A stretch of 64,000 bases of DNA from NCBI GenBank assembly GCA_003168335.1, contig PMSM01000006.1:62001-126000 (forward strand). Reading direction: 5' to 3'. The translations under genes and the position numbers were made by a program. This document shows, in pieces, positions 34,457 to 43,444 of the stretch (the first letter of the stretch is position 1; every line of letters starts with the position of its first letter). The notes under the pieces were generated by a model. That model was not told the DNA's origin and made no database searches. It saw only the letters and a program-made list of their open reading frames with translations. Origin of the DNA: Blastocatellia bacterium. GTDB taxonomy: Bacteria; Acidobacteriota; Blastocatellia; Pyrinomonadales; Pyrinomonadaceae.

Positions 34457-35602
34457 ATGCGACTATCTGAAAGTAAACGACCAAACCGCCTGGCCTCGCT
34501 CGCGCTGTCGCTGCTAACTCTGTTTGCCTGTCTAATCGCAGTTCTCACTTCAACGGCATCGAGTGCGCGTCTTCATCCCAAGAAGTACACCGCTCAATCA
34601 ACTGCCCCCGCACAAGCCAAGCCCTTGCCGGCCCCGGCACGCTGGCGGGGGTTGATCGGTGAGTACGGACCCGACAATGACATTCTGATCATTCTGGAAG
34701 CGGACGGGAAGCTCGTCGCGCTCTTCAAGCGCGTCGACGTCTTTCCGCTAACTGAACTAGTCAGAGATTACTTCAGGTTTCCTGAGCGGGGACCACGTTC
34801 AGCCCAAGAACTAGTATTTACTCGCGATCGTCATGGGCGCGCGACCAAAGTCAAAATCCATCTGGGCGGTGGACCTGAATCTTTTCTTACGCTCAACCGC
34901 CGTCAGATTGAACCCGAAAGCGGAAATCAACTGCACGTTAAGCCGGTGCGCCCGGTCCCGGAGTTGATGAAGGAAGCGCGCGCCGCGCAACCGCCGAACG
35001 AGAACGGAGAGTTTCGCCAGACGGATCTGGTGGAACTGGCAAAGCTCGATCCGACCATCAAACTCGAAATCCGCTACGCGACGACTAACAACTTTCTCGG
35101 CACGATTTTCTATTCCGAAGGCCGCGCGTTCATGCAGCGTCCGGCGGCTGAAGCGGTCGTGCGCGCCCACCGCAAGTTGAAACAGCTCGGGTACGGCTTG
35201 CTCATTCATGACGCTTACCGGCCCTGGTACGTGACCAAAGTTTTCTGGGACGCGACGCCTGACGATAAGAAGGTCTTCGTCGCCGACCCGGCGAAAGGAT
35301 CGCGTCACAACCGCGGTTGCGCCGTTGACCTGACGCTTTATGATTTGAAGACGAAAAAGCCGGTGGAGATGGTCAGCACGTATGACGAGACCACTGACCG
35401 AGCTTATCCTGACTATCCGGGAGGCACATCCTTGCAGCGGTGGCACCGAAAACTATTGCGCGATGCCATGGAAGCGGAAGGCTTCACCGTTTACCAGGCG
35501 GAGTGGTGGCATTTTGATCATAAGGACTGGCAAAAGTATCGGATTGGCAATGTGCCCTTCGATCAGATCGGAACGAATCCGGTACAGAACCGCTCGCGGT
35601 AG
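34457..35602 (+). CDS. VanX/DdpX-like D-Ala-D-Ala dipeptidase, exported
   Basis: 381 residues. A signal peptide spans about residues 10-37. Residues 60-160 are an extra beta domain (WRGLIGEYGPDNDILIILE) not in VanX itself. The peptidase M15D core follows: Arg255 (DAYRPW), SRHNRGCAVD with His284 and Asp291, and EWWHF with Glu349 and His352. All zinc and catalytic residues are present. It should cleave D-Ala-D-Ala, probably for cell-wall recycling or as food, since no vancomycin resistance genes lie nearby. The last six residues, VQNRSR and the TAG stop, come from the inverted repeat at 35581, so the native C-terminus has been rewritten. Confidence 0.88.
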   Translation: MRLSESKRPNRLASLALSLLTLFACLIAVLTSTASSARLHPKKYTAQSTAPAQAKPLPAPARWRGLIGEYGPDNDILIILEADGKLVALFKRVDVFPLTELVRDYFRFPERGPRSAQELVFTRDRHGRATKVKIHLGGGPESFLTLNRRQIEPESGNQLHVKPVRPVPELMKEARAAQPPNENGEFRQTDLVELAKLDPTIKLEIRYATTNNFLGTIFYSEGRAFMQRPAAEAVVRAHRKLKQLGYGLLIHDAYRPWYVTKVFWDATPDDKKVFVADPAKGSRHNRGCAVDLTLYDLKTKKPVEMVSTYDETTDRAYPDYPGGTSLQRWHRKLLRDAMEAEGFTVYQAEWWHFDHKDWQKYRIGNVPFDQIGTNPVQNRSR

Positions 35603-35665
35603 CGAGCGGGCGCACTAGTCAAGTTGCACCCGTAACCCGCTTGCTACCGCGAGCGGTTCTGCAAC
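35581..35665. repeat. Inverted repeat that ends two convergent genes
   Basis: CAGAACCGCTCGCGGTAG on the plus strand at about 35585-35602 appears as its exact reverse complement at about 35644-35661. Each arm gives QNRSR and a TAG stop, to the VanX-like gene rightwards and to the NADAR gene leftwards. The hairpin might also terminate both transcripts. Confidence 0.85.
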
Positions 35666-36351
35666 TCCGTGCGAATCTGCGCGAGAATTTCAAAATACCG
35701 CCAAGCGGCCGGCGCGTTCGGCTCCTGATGATGATCGGGTTTTAAGATCAGGTCGCCGGTTGAGAGCAGGACTTTCTTCACCTCAGGATTCTGTTTCACT
35801 TTTTCCCAGGTCGCGGCAACGATCAACTTGTAGTGCTCGCCCGGAACGGCAGGTTTGTACTCAAAATGTTTGCCCTCAAAGCTCACCCAGGTAATGCCCA
35901 TCTTCTCCATATTCGCGCTGGCGAGCGCGCCGGCCTGGTTGGCTTCGAACGCAACCATCTGCGCCACCTGCTCGCGCGTGTACTTCCATTCGAGACCGGC
36001 AAATTTTGCGCGTGGATCGTTCGGGCCTTCGGGATACTTCATCATTTGCCAGAAGCCTTCCAAACTCGCATAGCGTTGGCCGTGAAAGACAAACGGCGTC
36101 GGCGCAAAGTTCGAAAGCAAACCGAGTTCGTTGCGTTTTGAAAGAATTACTTCGCCGGGTCCGGCTTCCTGCGGCAGGATTTCCCAATCAGGCTTTTTCG
36201 GATCGATTACCGCCGTCCACCAGTGCGCGGGATAGCGTGGATCGCGGGTGATTTGTTGAGCCAGGAGTGTCGCAGGCTGAAGGGTTATTGGCGGCTGGCG
36301 GTGGTGGCCGGAGAGAGTCAGCAGCATTAAGAAAATGGGGAGCTGATTCAT
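35644..36351 (-). CDS. NADAR-family protein with possible signal peptide
   Basis: 235 residues. The core resembles NADAR/YbiA: LGLLSNFAPTPFVFHGQRY then SLEGFWQMMKY, where family members have SEHYFQAxK, so Glu, Gln and Lys are kept but His is Gly. Later ATWEKVKQNPEVKKVLLSTGD fits the K..NP...LL.TGD block. The family removes ADP-ribose from riboflavin intermediates or from guanine bases on RNA/DNA, inside cells. Here the N-terminus (MNQLPIFLMLLTLSG) is hydrophobic and could be a signal peptide, which would be odd for this family. Its C-terminus LQNRSR is supplied by the repeat at 35581. The caspase-like gene starts upstream on the same strand, 15 bases away. Confidence 0.72.
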   Translation of the reverse strand: MNQLPIFLMLLTLSGHHRQPPITLQPATLLAQQITRDPRYPAHWWTAVIDPKKPDWEILPQEAGPGEVILSKRNELGLLSNFAPTPFVFHGQRYASLEGFWQMMKYPEGPNDPRAKFAGLEWKYTREQVAQMVAFEANQAGALASANMEKMGITWVSFEGKHFEYKPAVPGEHYKLIVAATWEKVKQNPEVKKVLLSTGDLILKPDHHQEPNAPAAWRYFEILAQIRTELQNRSR

Positions 36352-36366
36352 TTCTTGATCATGAGT

Positions 36367-37416
36367 TCAGCGCGGGCTGCCTGGCCAGGGTCCGTTGCGG
36401 GACGATCCGCCGACAGATGATCCCGGCGCGTATCGCGCGATCTTCCCGTCGCGAACCTGTCGGGCATTTACCCATTCATCATACCAATCGTCGTAGCCAT
36501 AGTAGTGCACTTTATACTGACCTTGCCCGGCCTCGATAATTCGCGCCTTGTACCAATCGCCTTCGGATTTCACCTCGACCCGTTTACTCACGTCACGGCT
36601 CGACCTTCTCTCTGCTCTTGCCAGGACCGTCTGGTTCGTAAACACTCCGGTAGCTACGAACGCGGACCGTTGATCTTCGGCGAAGGCCATGTCTGCTCTG
36701 ATGTCTTCGGCCAATTCCTGGAGCGTTATTTCGCCGTCCTGATTTGTGTCAGCGTAGGCTTCACCCTTGAGACCGGCCAACAACATTTCCGTGAACGTCC
36801 AGTTTCCCGTCGACAGCTCGTTCGCGGATGAGGATGCGAGGCAGGCGTAAGAAATACGACTATTCAATGCGCGGACTTGCTGCGCCAGGCTCCCCGAGTA
36901 GCAGCAATCCGCGGTCAGGACGGCTTCCGATCCTTTGAAGTACTGCTCGATGTCCCGCACGATGGAGCTGGTCGCCCAGCCCGGAACATTGTCGCCGGCA
37001 TCATAAGTTGCAAAAAATGTAGTGCGCTCGTCGTCTGACTTGTAACCGTGGCCGGTATAGTACACAAAGAGCAGGTCTCCTTCTTTCGCCTCAGACAGAA
37101 GAGTTTTGAAAGCAGTTCTCACCTGGCGGGTCGTCGCCTGCCGGTCTTTCAGATAAACCATTTGCTCGGCGGGAACACCCTGCGTTTTAAAGAACCTGGC
37201 TAATTGAGCATCGCGCCGGTTTTCCATGGGGAACGATTCGAACATACCGGAGTGTTCCCACTGCAGAGTGCCGACGATAAAAACCCAGGTCCTTTGCGGC
37301 TGCCACTCACGCTCTCGCGCAGGGGCCGGCAGTGCGGCCAACAGGCCAAACGTTGCGGAAAGAAAAACGGCCAGACACAGTCTCTTGAGTGTTTGCAGTG
37401 AACAATAGTAAGTCAT
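36367..37416 (-). CDS. Exported caspase-like peptidase with EF-hand and Tudor-knot-like domain
   Basis: 349 residues. Residues 1-33 are a signal peptide. The C14 caspase fold follows: His123 in VYYTGHGY and the Cys pair in TADCCYSG, Cys172 being the likely nucleophile. Residues 223-234 (ADTNQDGEITLQE) form a canonical EF-hand loop with Asp1, Asn3, Asp5, Glu7, Thr9 and Glu12. Residues about 283-325 (DWYKARIIEAGQGQYKVHYYGYDDWYDEWV) fit a Tudor-knot/chromo-barrel like that of MSL3/Esa1, which in eukaryotes binds methylated chromatin or RNA. Metacaspases are often calcium-activated, so the EF hand may tune activity. Not seen as a set in one bacterial exported protein by me. The NADAR gene lies 15 bases downstream on the same strand. 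Confidence 0.82.
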   Translation of the reverse strand: MTYYCSLQTLKRLCLAVFLSATFGLLAALPAPAREREWQPQRTWVFIVGTLQWEHSGMFESFPMENRRDAQLARFFKTQGVPAEQMVYLKDRQATTRQVRTAFKTLLSEAKEGDLLFVYYTGHGYKSDDERTTFFATYDAGDNVPGWATSSIVRDIEQYFKGSEAVLTADCCYSGSLAQQVRALNSRISYACLASSSANELSTGNWTFTEMLLAGLKGEAYADTNQDGEITLQELAEDIRADMAFAEDQRSAFVATGVFTNQTVLARAERRSSRDVSKRVEVKSEGDWYKARIIEAGQGQYKVHYYGYDDWYDEWVNARQVRDGKIARYAPGSSVGGSSRNGPWPGSPR

Positions 37417-37966
37417 GATGTTTTCGGAGTTTCAATCGGGAATCGATGAAGAGAGTCACCGGATGTTACGCGATTCGCCAGGTGTTCTCGGCGCCTCGCC
37501 GGCGAGCAACGCAAGCTAACTCAACACTAGGACGCAGAGTGCGCCGAGGTTTTGCCGAGAAAAGTGGTCACGCACGGCGATTACTTCTTAGCGCGCTAAA
37601 GCGGGCTCGGCTATCCGCAACGCTTTGTAACCCAGCCGTAAAAAGAGGCTGTGTCAAGACTCAGGTCTTCCAGCGCCGAAGGCGCCGAAATGTAATAGCC
37701 CAGGGCAACGCCCTGGGTAATCGTGCGTATGAGTCTTTCAAGCGCTGAAAGCGCGAAATGGCGACTACGTCCTCGCAATGGCCAGCATTAAGGGCGCCTT
37801 CGCTATCATTACGCGCCTTCAGCGCTTCCAAAATTTATTATGGCCCAACCCAGGGCGTTGCCCTGGGCTATTACATTTCGCGCCTTTGGCGCTGGGACTC
37901 CGAGTTTTGACACGGGCTCTAAAACGGCTGGGCTAGTAACCCCTCGCGCAAGCCGCGTGAACGCGG
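37417..37966. repeat. Long palindromic repeat region
   Basis: A run of several repeat types: GGACGCAGAGTGCGCCGAGG, TTAGCGCGCTAAAGCGGGCT, ACCCAGCCGTAAAA with its inverse CTAAAACGGCTGGG near 37920, GCCCAGGGCAACGCCCTGGG, AAGCGCTGAAAGCGCG and CGCGCCTTCAGCGCTT, and GGCGCGTTGC-type units. Parts repeat 4324-4542, 26376-26688 and 62430-62660. No gene is visible in the 550 bases. Confidence 0.7.
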
Positions 37967-40564
37967 CTATTTTGATCGCGCACGGCTGCCCGTGGCTGGC
38001 GACACTCGCACATCAGGCTTCAGGTTATCCACAAATAGTTTCAGAATGCGCTTGTACTCATCCGCCCAACTCGCCTCGCGTTCAAAGCCGTGGTCTTCGA
38101 CCGGATAAGGCGCGACCTGCCAATTTTCTTTGCGCAATTCGATCAACTTCTCGACCAGACGAACCGTGTCCTGAAAATTCACATTCGTGTCCACCATGCC
38201 GTGGCAAATGAGCAATGCTCCTTTCAGACCATTGGCGAAATAGATCGGCGAGCTTTGTTTGTAGCTTTCAGCATCGTTCTGCGGCAGATTGAGAATGCCC
38301 GAGGTGTACCCATTGTTGTAATGTGCCCAATCCGTCACCGGCCGCAGCGCCGCGCCCGCGGCAAAAACATCAGGCTGTGTGAACATGGCCATCAGCGTGA
38401 TGAAGCCGCCATAGCTGCCACCATAAAGCCCGATGCGCTTGGGATCCACGCCGTGTTCCTTCACCAAATAATTCACCGCGTCGACGTGATCGGTCAGGTC
38501 CTTCCCGCCCATGTGCCGATAAATTCCGGTCCGCCAGTCACGGCCGTAACCGGCCGAACCCCGATAATCAATATCGAGCACCACAAAACCGCGTTCCATC
38601 AGCAGATGATTGAACATGTATTCGCGAGAGTACTGACTCCACCAACGGTGCACGTTCTGCAAATACCCCGCGCCGTGAACGAACAACACAGCCGGTCCGC
38701 CGGCCTTCCAATTCGACGGCACGTAAATGCGACCGTAGACGGTCGCGCCGTCGCGCGCTTTGAAACTGACGATGGGAGGATCGATCCACTTGTTAGTGGA
38801 GAACTCGGGGATAGGCGAAGTTGTGACCGGCTTGTCTGACACCAGAGACTTCCCGGGATAGAAGGGACGGTTCGGAAAAAGGTAGAGTTCCGGCGGCTTG
38901 TTGCTGTACGAGCGCACGTCCGCGAGCATCGCTTCATCCGGCGAGACATCCACTTGATTGTGGCCATCCAGCGGGGTGAGACGCCTGCGTTCCCCACCAT
39001 TGATCGACATCGAATAGAGATGCCGTTCGAAAGGACTGCCTTCGCTGGAAGTAAAATAGAACTTCGTCTTGTCCGCCGCCAGATGGACGTCAGAGACTTC
39101 GAACTGACCGGAAGTTAATTGCGTCGGCTCGCCACCATCGATTGAAACTGAATACAGATGAGCAAAGCCGTCGCGCTCTGATTCGAAATAGACATGAGCG
39201 TTGTCGGGCAGCCAGCCCAATGTGTTGTTGCCGGGGCCGTCTATCCATGCGTCGTCATGCACGGTCGCCAGCACTTTCGTTTTACCCGTCGCCGCGTCGA
39301 GCAACATCACCCAGCGATCTTTGTTGTCTACCGAGCGACCCATCAACACGGCGTTCTTTCCATCTTCCGACCATTGGAGCTGTGCCAACTGCACGTCGCG
39401 GTCGCGTTGTTGCGGGCGCGGCGGACGCTCGCCTTGTCCGCGCGCTTGTGCTTGCTCAGAATCGCTGCGCTGAGGCTGATCCGTCGTGCTCGTTTCGGTG
39501 CGAGAAGCCGCGGGCGTCGCCGGCAATCGCTGGCCATGATCGACATTCTTCGTTTCGCCGGTCTCTACGTTGATGATCGTCAGGCGCGTACGCCCCTGCG
39601 TGTCACCAACTTTCGTGCGCCCGGTAATGTCTTCGGTATAAGCCGATTCGGTCACGTAGTTCGGCACGAGCGTGTTCTTCGAGCCGGTGCCGGGTTCGCT
39701 GATCGTGGCGATGACATACTTGCCATCCGGCGAAAGGTTCAGGGCAATTGCGTTCTGTCCGGTGGGAAGACTAAGCGGTTTCCGCTTTTCGCGCTCTTTG
39801 CGTTTCTTCTCCTGCTCTTCGCGCTGCTCGGCGCGCTCGCGCACGGCGTCGAGCAACGTCCGCTCTTCTTTCTTGATGTATTCCTGACTGTCTGTGCCGC
39901 GCTGTTGCCCTTCAGCACTCGTTTGTCCCTGGCCACCCTGTCTTTGCCCGCCGCCGAGTCCGCCACCGCCTGCACCACTTGCGGTTTGTGGCGCGCCCGC
40001 GCCACCGACGCGAATGTCGGTGAATTGCTCCAGCGAACCGCCATCGAGTGCCATCACGTAGAGATTGCTCAGCCGGGTAAAGTAAATGTGTTTCTGATCG
40101 GAAGTGAAGTGAGGGTTTGTCTCGGCATCGACAGTGCGCGTTATCTGCCGGCGCGTTCCGTTGGCGTGCAGGTAAATGAAAATGTCGCCTTCGTCGGCGA
40201 AGACGGTCATGGTCTTATCTTTGGACAACTCGCCACTGGCCGGCGGCGCTTGTTTCGCTTCGTCGTCGGTCAGCCGGCGCAGGCCAGAGCCGTCGCGATT
40301 CACGACGTAAAGACTCGTCTCTTTCAAGCGCGGCTCGTCGGCCTGCTTCCAACGGAAATAAATGCGCCGGCTGTCCTGTGACCAGTAGACTCCGGTCGGC
40401 GGGTAACCAACCAGGCGCGGGCCGCGCATGATGCTGTCGACTGTCAACTCGAAGCGTTTCGGTGGAGGCGGAGCAGGCTGTTTTTGAGCGAAGATAAGTT
40501 GCGGGGCGAGCAGCGACAGGACGCAGAGCATTATGCCCGCATATCGAGAATGTTTGATTGTCAT
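37967..40564 (-). CDS. S9 family prolyl oligopeptidase-type peptidase, exported
   Basis: 865 residues from the ATG at 40564, chosen because it opens a signal peptide (MTIKHSRYAGIMLCVLSLL, cut near FAQKQ). Residues 40-590 form the beta-propeller (WSQDSRRIYFRWK, FTSDQKHIYFTR repeats) with a Gly/Gln-rich loop around 190-230 and an Arg/Glu-rich coiled stretch around 240-260. Residues about 600-850 are the alpha/beta hydrolase: Ser in GLYGGSYGGF near 717, Asp in MVDTNVNF near 791 and His in EDHGFER near 824. It should cleave peptides, likely dipeptides from proline N-termini, in the periplasm. Confidence 0.92.
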   Translation of the reverse strand: MTIKHSRYAGIMLCVLSLLAPQLIFAQKQPAPPPPKRFELTVDSIMRGPRLVGYPPTGVYWSQDSRRIYFRWKQADEPRLKETSLYVVNRDGSGLRRLTDDEAKQAPPASGELSKDKTMTVFADEGDIFIYLHANGTRRQITRTVDAETNPHFTSDQKHIYFTRLSNLYVMALDGGSLEQFTDIRVGGAGAPQTASGAGGGGLGGGQRQGGQGQTSAEGQQRGTDSQEYIKKEERTLLDAVRERAEQREEQEKKRKEREKRKPLSLPTGQNAIALNLSPDGKYVIATISEPGTGSKNTLVPNYVTESAYTEDITGRTKVGDTQGRTRLTIINVETGETKNVDHGQRLPATPAASRTETSTTDQPQRSDSEQAQARGQGERPPRPQQRDRDVQLAQLQWSEDGKNAVLMGRSVDNKDRWVMLLDAATGKTKVLATVHDDAWIDGPGNNTLGWLPDNAHVYFESERDGFAHLYSVSIDGGEPTQLTSGQFEVSDVHLAADKTKFYFTSSEGSPFERHLYSMSINGGERRRLTPLDGHNQVDVSPDEAMLADVRSYSNKPPELYLFPNRPFYPGKSLVSDKPVTTSPIPEFSTNKWIDPPIVSFKARDGATVYGRIYVPSNWKAGGPAVLFVHGAGYLQNVHRWWSQYSREYMFNHLLMERGFVVLDIDYRGSAGYGRDWRTGIYRHMGGKDLTDHVDAVNYLVKEHGVDPKRIGLYGGSYGGFITLMAMFTQPDVFAAGAALRPVTDWAHYNNGYTSGILNLPQNDAESYKQSSPIYFANGLKGALLICHGMVDTNVNFQDTVRLVEKLIELRKENWQVAPYPVEDHGFEREASWADEYKRILKLFVDNLKPDVRVSPATGSRARSK

Positions 40565-40663
40565 TTTGTTTTGAACGACAAGAGAATGGAATAAATTCGC
40601 CCACATGCCGCGAGCGCTTCCGCGATGACACCAGTCGAGACTGAAAAGTATTGCGGAGAGGCG

Positions 40664-41311
40664 TTATGCCTTCAACTTCCCTCTCCGTTTCAGCCACTGG
40701 CGCAGCTCTTCACACGCGCTCCCCTTTTCCTCCGGATGCTCCCAGGCCGTGCCATCCTTATACAGGACGCACTTGATGGCGACCCGCTCATCAAAGGGTG
40801 ATCGCACATCTTTCGCCAACCCGGTGGTGGTAACCACTCGTGGCGGCGAAGACCTCGACTTGATCTGGAGTAACTTCTTGCTGTTCGTAGCGATCTTCTC
40901 AAAGTTGCCGAGGGCAATCCTGCCCAATTCCTGTTTGCTGGCGGGTTCGTCGAAGATGTAATCCCAGGTAATGGCTCTAATTGCCTTAGGCCCGTGGTTA
41001 TCAATCTCCAACGAATAAACATAGACTTGGCTGTGCCCTTCAGTCGGAAGTTTGCTTGACCCGGATGAACTGCCGGGGTGCTCACCGGTTGGCAATTTGG
41101 TGGCGCCCGGTTCGAGCGCGGTTTGCCGATCGATTGTCTGGGTGGAAACCATGGTTAGTGGGATTACGTCGACAGATGCCGCTGACTTGTCCCAACCAAA
41201 TTTGCCGATCGTAACCCCTGGCGGAGCTAGGTTGTCTGAAGGCTGCTGCGCCATGGCGGGGCTGAGGCACCATGGGCTCAGACAAAGAATAAAGATTCGA
41301 ATCAGCCTCAT
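40664..41311 (-). CDS. Exported hypothetical protein
   Basis: 215 residues with a signal peptide (MRLIRIFILCLSPWCLSPAM, cut near AMAQQ). After a Ser/Thr/Pro-rich linker (GATKLPTGEHPGSSSGSSKL), the domain SQVYVYSLEIDNHGPKAIRAITWDYIF and VAIKCVLYKDGTAWEHPE looks like an immunoglobulin-like or fibronectin-like sandwich. I do not know the family. It starts about 40 bases from the DUF2911 gene stop on the same strand. Confidence 0.7.
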   Translation of the reverse strand: MRLIRIFILCLSPWCLSPAMAQQPSDNLAPPGVTIGKFGWDKSAASVDVIPLTMVSTQTIDRQTALEPGATKLPTGEHPGSSSGSSKLPTEGHSQVYVYSLEIDNHGPKAIRAITWDYIFDEPASKQELGRIALGNFEKIATNSKKLLQIKSRSSPPRVVTTTGLAKDVRSPFDERVAIKCVLYKDGTAWEHPEEKGSACEELRQWLKRRGKLKA

Positions 41312-41354
41312 CTCTGAAATCCCGTCCGTTCGATGCTCTTGTTCTCACTCGCCG

Positions 41355-42314
41355 TTACATCGTGCCCGTCTTCCAGCCGGCTACGCGCTTCTCAAAGCCG
41401 GCCGTGTCGGCTTTGTCAGCTTTGCCTTTGGCGATGGCCACGTCAGCCGCTGCCAGCGCTTCCTGTTTCTTGCCGGCTGCCCAAAGTATGTTGGCCTTGG
41501 CAGAAAGGTTACGGAACGTCTCTTTAACCTTGATTGATTGGTCGACGAACTTCAGAGCTTCATCCCATTTCTTGTCGCCGGCGTAAGTGTTCGCCACCTG
41601 GAGTGGCAGCGCTTCGTTGGTTGGATTGGCGGCGATGAGCGCATCCGCCCTGGCGCGCCAGACCGCCTTGACGTCTTTCACTTCAACGGTAAACGGAACT
41701 CGAGTTTTCTCCCAGCGAAGATTGACGGTGGCGACATTGTCGGTAATCGGATCAAAGCTGTACGCCAGGAATTCCTGATTCTCACTGACCATCTGGGGCT
41801 TCGTCTTGACGCGGAGCGCGTCCTTCTTCTCATCATACGTAAAGCTGCCCCACTGACCGGCGTCATTGTTGAAGATGATGGTCCACTCTTCTTTACCGGG
41901 TACTGTGTGCATGCTATAGGTGCCGGCCTTTAACGGCTGGCCGTTAATCAAGACATCATCGGTGACCACAAACATCGTCGCTTCATTTGCGCCGGCGCGC
42001 CACACGTGACCGTAGGGAACGATGGGCTCACCTGTCTTGCGCTCGTTCTGATTGTCCAGAGTCGCTTCGCCTTTGGCGCGTGCCTCCATCGTGGCGGGAG
42101 CGTCGGCGAAAATTGTGCGTCCCTTCACCGGCGGGCGGCTGTAGGTGATGGTGATGTCGGTGACACCGATGGTCTGCATCACGCTGCCCTTCTGGCTGGG
42201 GCGGATCGGCTTGATCTGCAGCGGCGGCTGCTGCGCCAGCGCATAAGGCACAGCGCACGTCAGCGCAAACAGAATTGCGAAAGTGAAAAGAGAAAATCGT
42301 TTCAGGGAAATCAT
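41355..42314 (-). CDS. DUF2911-family exported protein
   Basis: 319 residues with a signal peptide (cut near ALAQQ). The core matches DUF2911, found in acidobacteria and bacteroidetes: SVMQTIGVTDITITYSRPPVKGRTIF, PYGHVWRAGANEAT, LINGQPLKAGTYSMH and WTIIFNNDAGQWGSF. The C-terminal 90 residues (FTVEVKDVKAVWRARADALIAANP onward) are a helical segment like TPR. GAGGAG precedes the start. It probably binds something in the periplasm, since no enzyme residues are obvious. DUF1684 lies upstream on the same strand, 82 bases off. Confidence 0.86.
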   Translation of the reverse strand: MISLKRFSLFTFAILFALTCAVPYALAQQPPLQIKPIRPSQKGSVMQTIGVTDITITYSRPPVKGRTIFADAPATMEARAKGEATLDNQNERKTGEPIVPYGHVWRAGANEATMFVVTDDVLINGQPLKAGTYSMHTVPGKEEWTIIFNNDAGQWGSFTYDEKKDALRVKTKPQMVSENQEFLAYSFDPITDNVATVNLRWEKTRVPFTVEVKDVKAVWRARADALIAANPTNEALPLQVANTYAGDKKWDEALKFVDQSIKVKETFRNLSAKANILWAAGKKQEALAAADVAIAKGKADKADTAGFEKRVAGWKTGTM

Positions 42315-42396
42315 TGTGGCACTCCTCGTGGTTGAATTTGGCGCATTATCTAACGCTTACCGGTTAACCGCAAGCAGGCGACTTCTAAACGAGGGG

Positions 42397-43341
42397 TCAC
42401 TTCGGATGCCCGCTGTACTTCTCGCCCGCTGCAATCGGAAAAGGCAGGCGATTCTGCCGCGGCGGGAGCGGACAGGTCGCAAATTTCGTAAAGGCGCAGG
42501 GCGGGCTGTAGGCTTTGTTAAAGTCGATCACCATGCGGCCGGATGAGTCGGGCGGATCGACGTAAAGGTATCGCCCTGCCGGATAGGTTTCCTTGCCGCT
42601 GGTCTTGTCCGCGATGATCATGAAGAACTTTGACTCTCCTTTTTCGGTGATCGCGTCGAGCCGGTATGTGTGACCGTCGACTTCAAATACGACCGCGCCG
42701 GGAGACGCTTCGGCGCTTTCCATGTCGAGCACGTTAGTTATTGCGACGGGCTTGGACGGATTGTAAGCGTCGAAATGCGCTTCGATTCTCCACTTCACAT
42801 CAGTCGGATAAAACTGAGTGTTTTGAAAATTGATACGATCCGGATTGTCTTTGTCTTTAACCCGGAGCCCGAGCTTGTCGCCGCGTTTTATGATTTGGAA
42901 ACTCAGCGAACCGCGCTGCAAGATGGTGGGAGATCCGTCGGCATCGGATTTGAGTACTAAGCTTGAAACCGGTTTGCCGTCGAGAGTGAAACCTGTCTTT
43001 TGCGTCGTCTCAATTCGGACCACGCCATCCTTGAGCACTAACCCGCCATCATGCGCGCCGCCTTTACCCAAAACGATATCGTTCGCCGCGTCGCTGCCGA
43101 ACTTATTTTCACCTTCTTTGAGCCAGTAAAGGCCAACCAGTGTCAGGTACCCATCCTCGCTCTTCAAAGCTACCCATCGTTCCGCCCGCCATGCTTCGAT
43201 TTCTTTGGCATAGGCGTTGGGGTCCATCTTCGGCTTTGGTTGCCAGCGCGAACACGAACCGACCAGTGCGGCGGTCGTGAAAAGCGAAAGCGCGAGTATG
43301 GCACTCGCGCTTCCTGTGTTGATCTTTCTTCTAATCATCAT
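42397..43341 (-). CDS. DUF1684-family lipoprotein
   Basis: 314 residues. A lipobox with Cys30 (LVGSC) marks a lipoprotein. The family pattern is complete: DGYLTLVGLYWLKEGENKFG, FNKAYSPPCAFTKFATCPLPP and the C-terminal QNRLPFPIAAGEKY. DUF1684 proteins are often exported and have no agreed role. It lies between the M13 peptidase and DUF2911 genes on the same strand. Confidence 0.88.
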   Translation of the reverse strand: MMIRRKINTGSASAILALSLFTTAALVGSCSRWQPKPKMDPNAYAKEIEAWRAERWVALKSEDGYLTLVGLYWLKEGENKFGSDAANDIVLGKGGAHDGGLVLKDGVVRIETTQKTGFTLDGKPVSSLVLKSDADGSPTILQRGSLSFQIIKRGDKLGLRVKDKDNPDRINFQNTQFYPTDVKWRIEAHFDAYNPSKPVAITNVLDMESAEASPGAVVFEVDGHTYRLDAITEKGESKFFMIIADKTSGKETYPAGRYLYVDPPDSSGRMVIDFNKAYSPPCAFTKFATCPLPPRQNRLPFPIAAGEKYSGHPK

Positions 43342-43444
43342 CGACCGATAAAAACCAGGCCCTCACTCAACGCCCCACCCCCCACGGCGCTGCGCCGTCC
43401 GCTGACCCCGGGGTCGGGCTACTGCCCAAACGCACCACGCTCCT

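Noticed and set aside
34457-35602. Vancomycin resistance operon
   Set aside because: Only the VanX-like gene is present; no VanA ligase, VanH or VanS/R neighbours.
37417-37966. CRISPR array
   Set aside because: The repeats are palindromic and irregularly spaced, with no uniform spacers and no cas genes.
39194-40381. 395-codon open frame on the plus strand
   Set aside because: Lies antisense to the S9 peptidase; composition is an effect of GC-rich codons, and no motif or ribosome site is seen.
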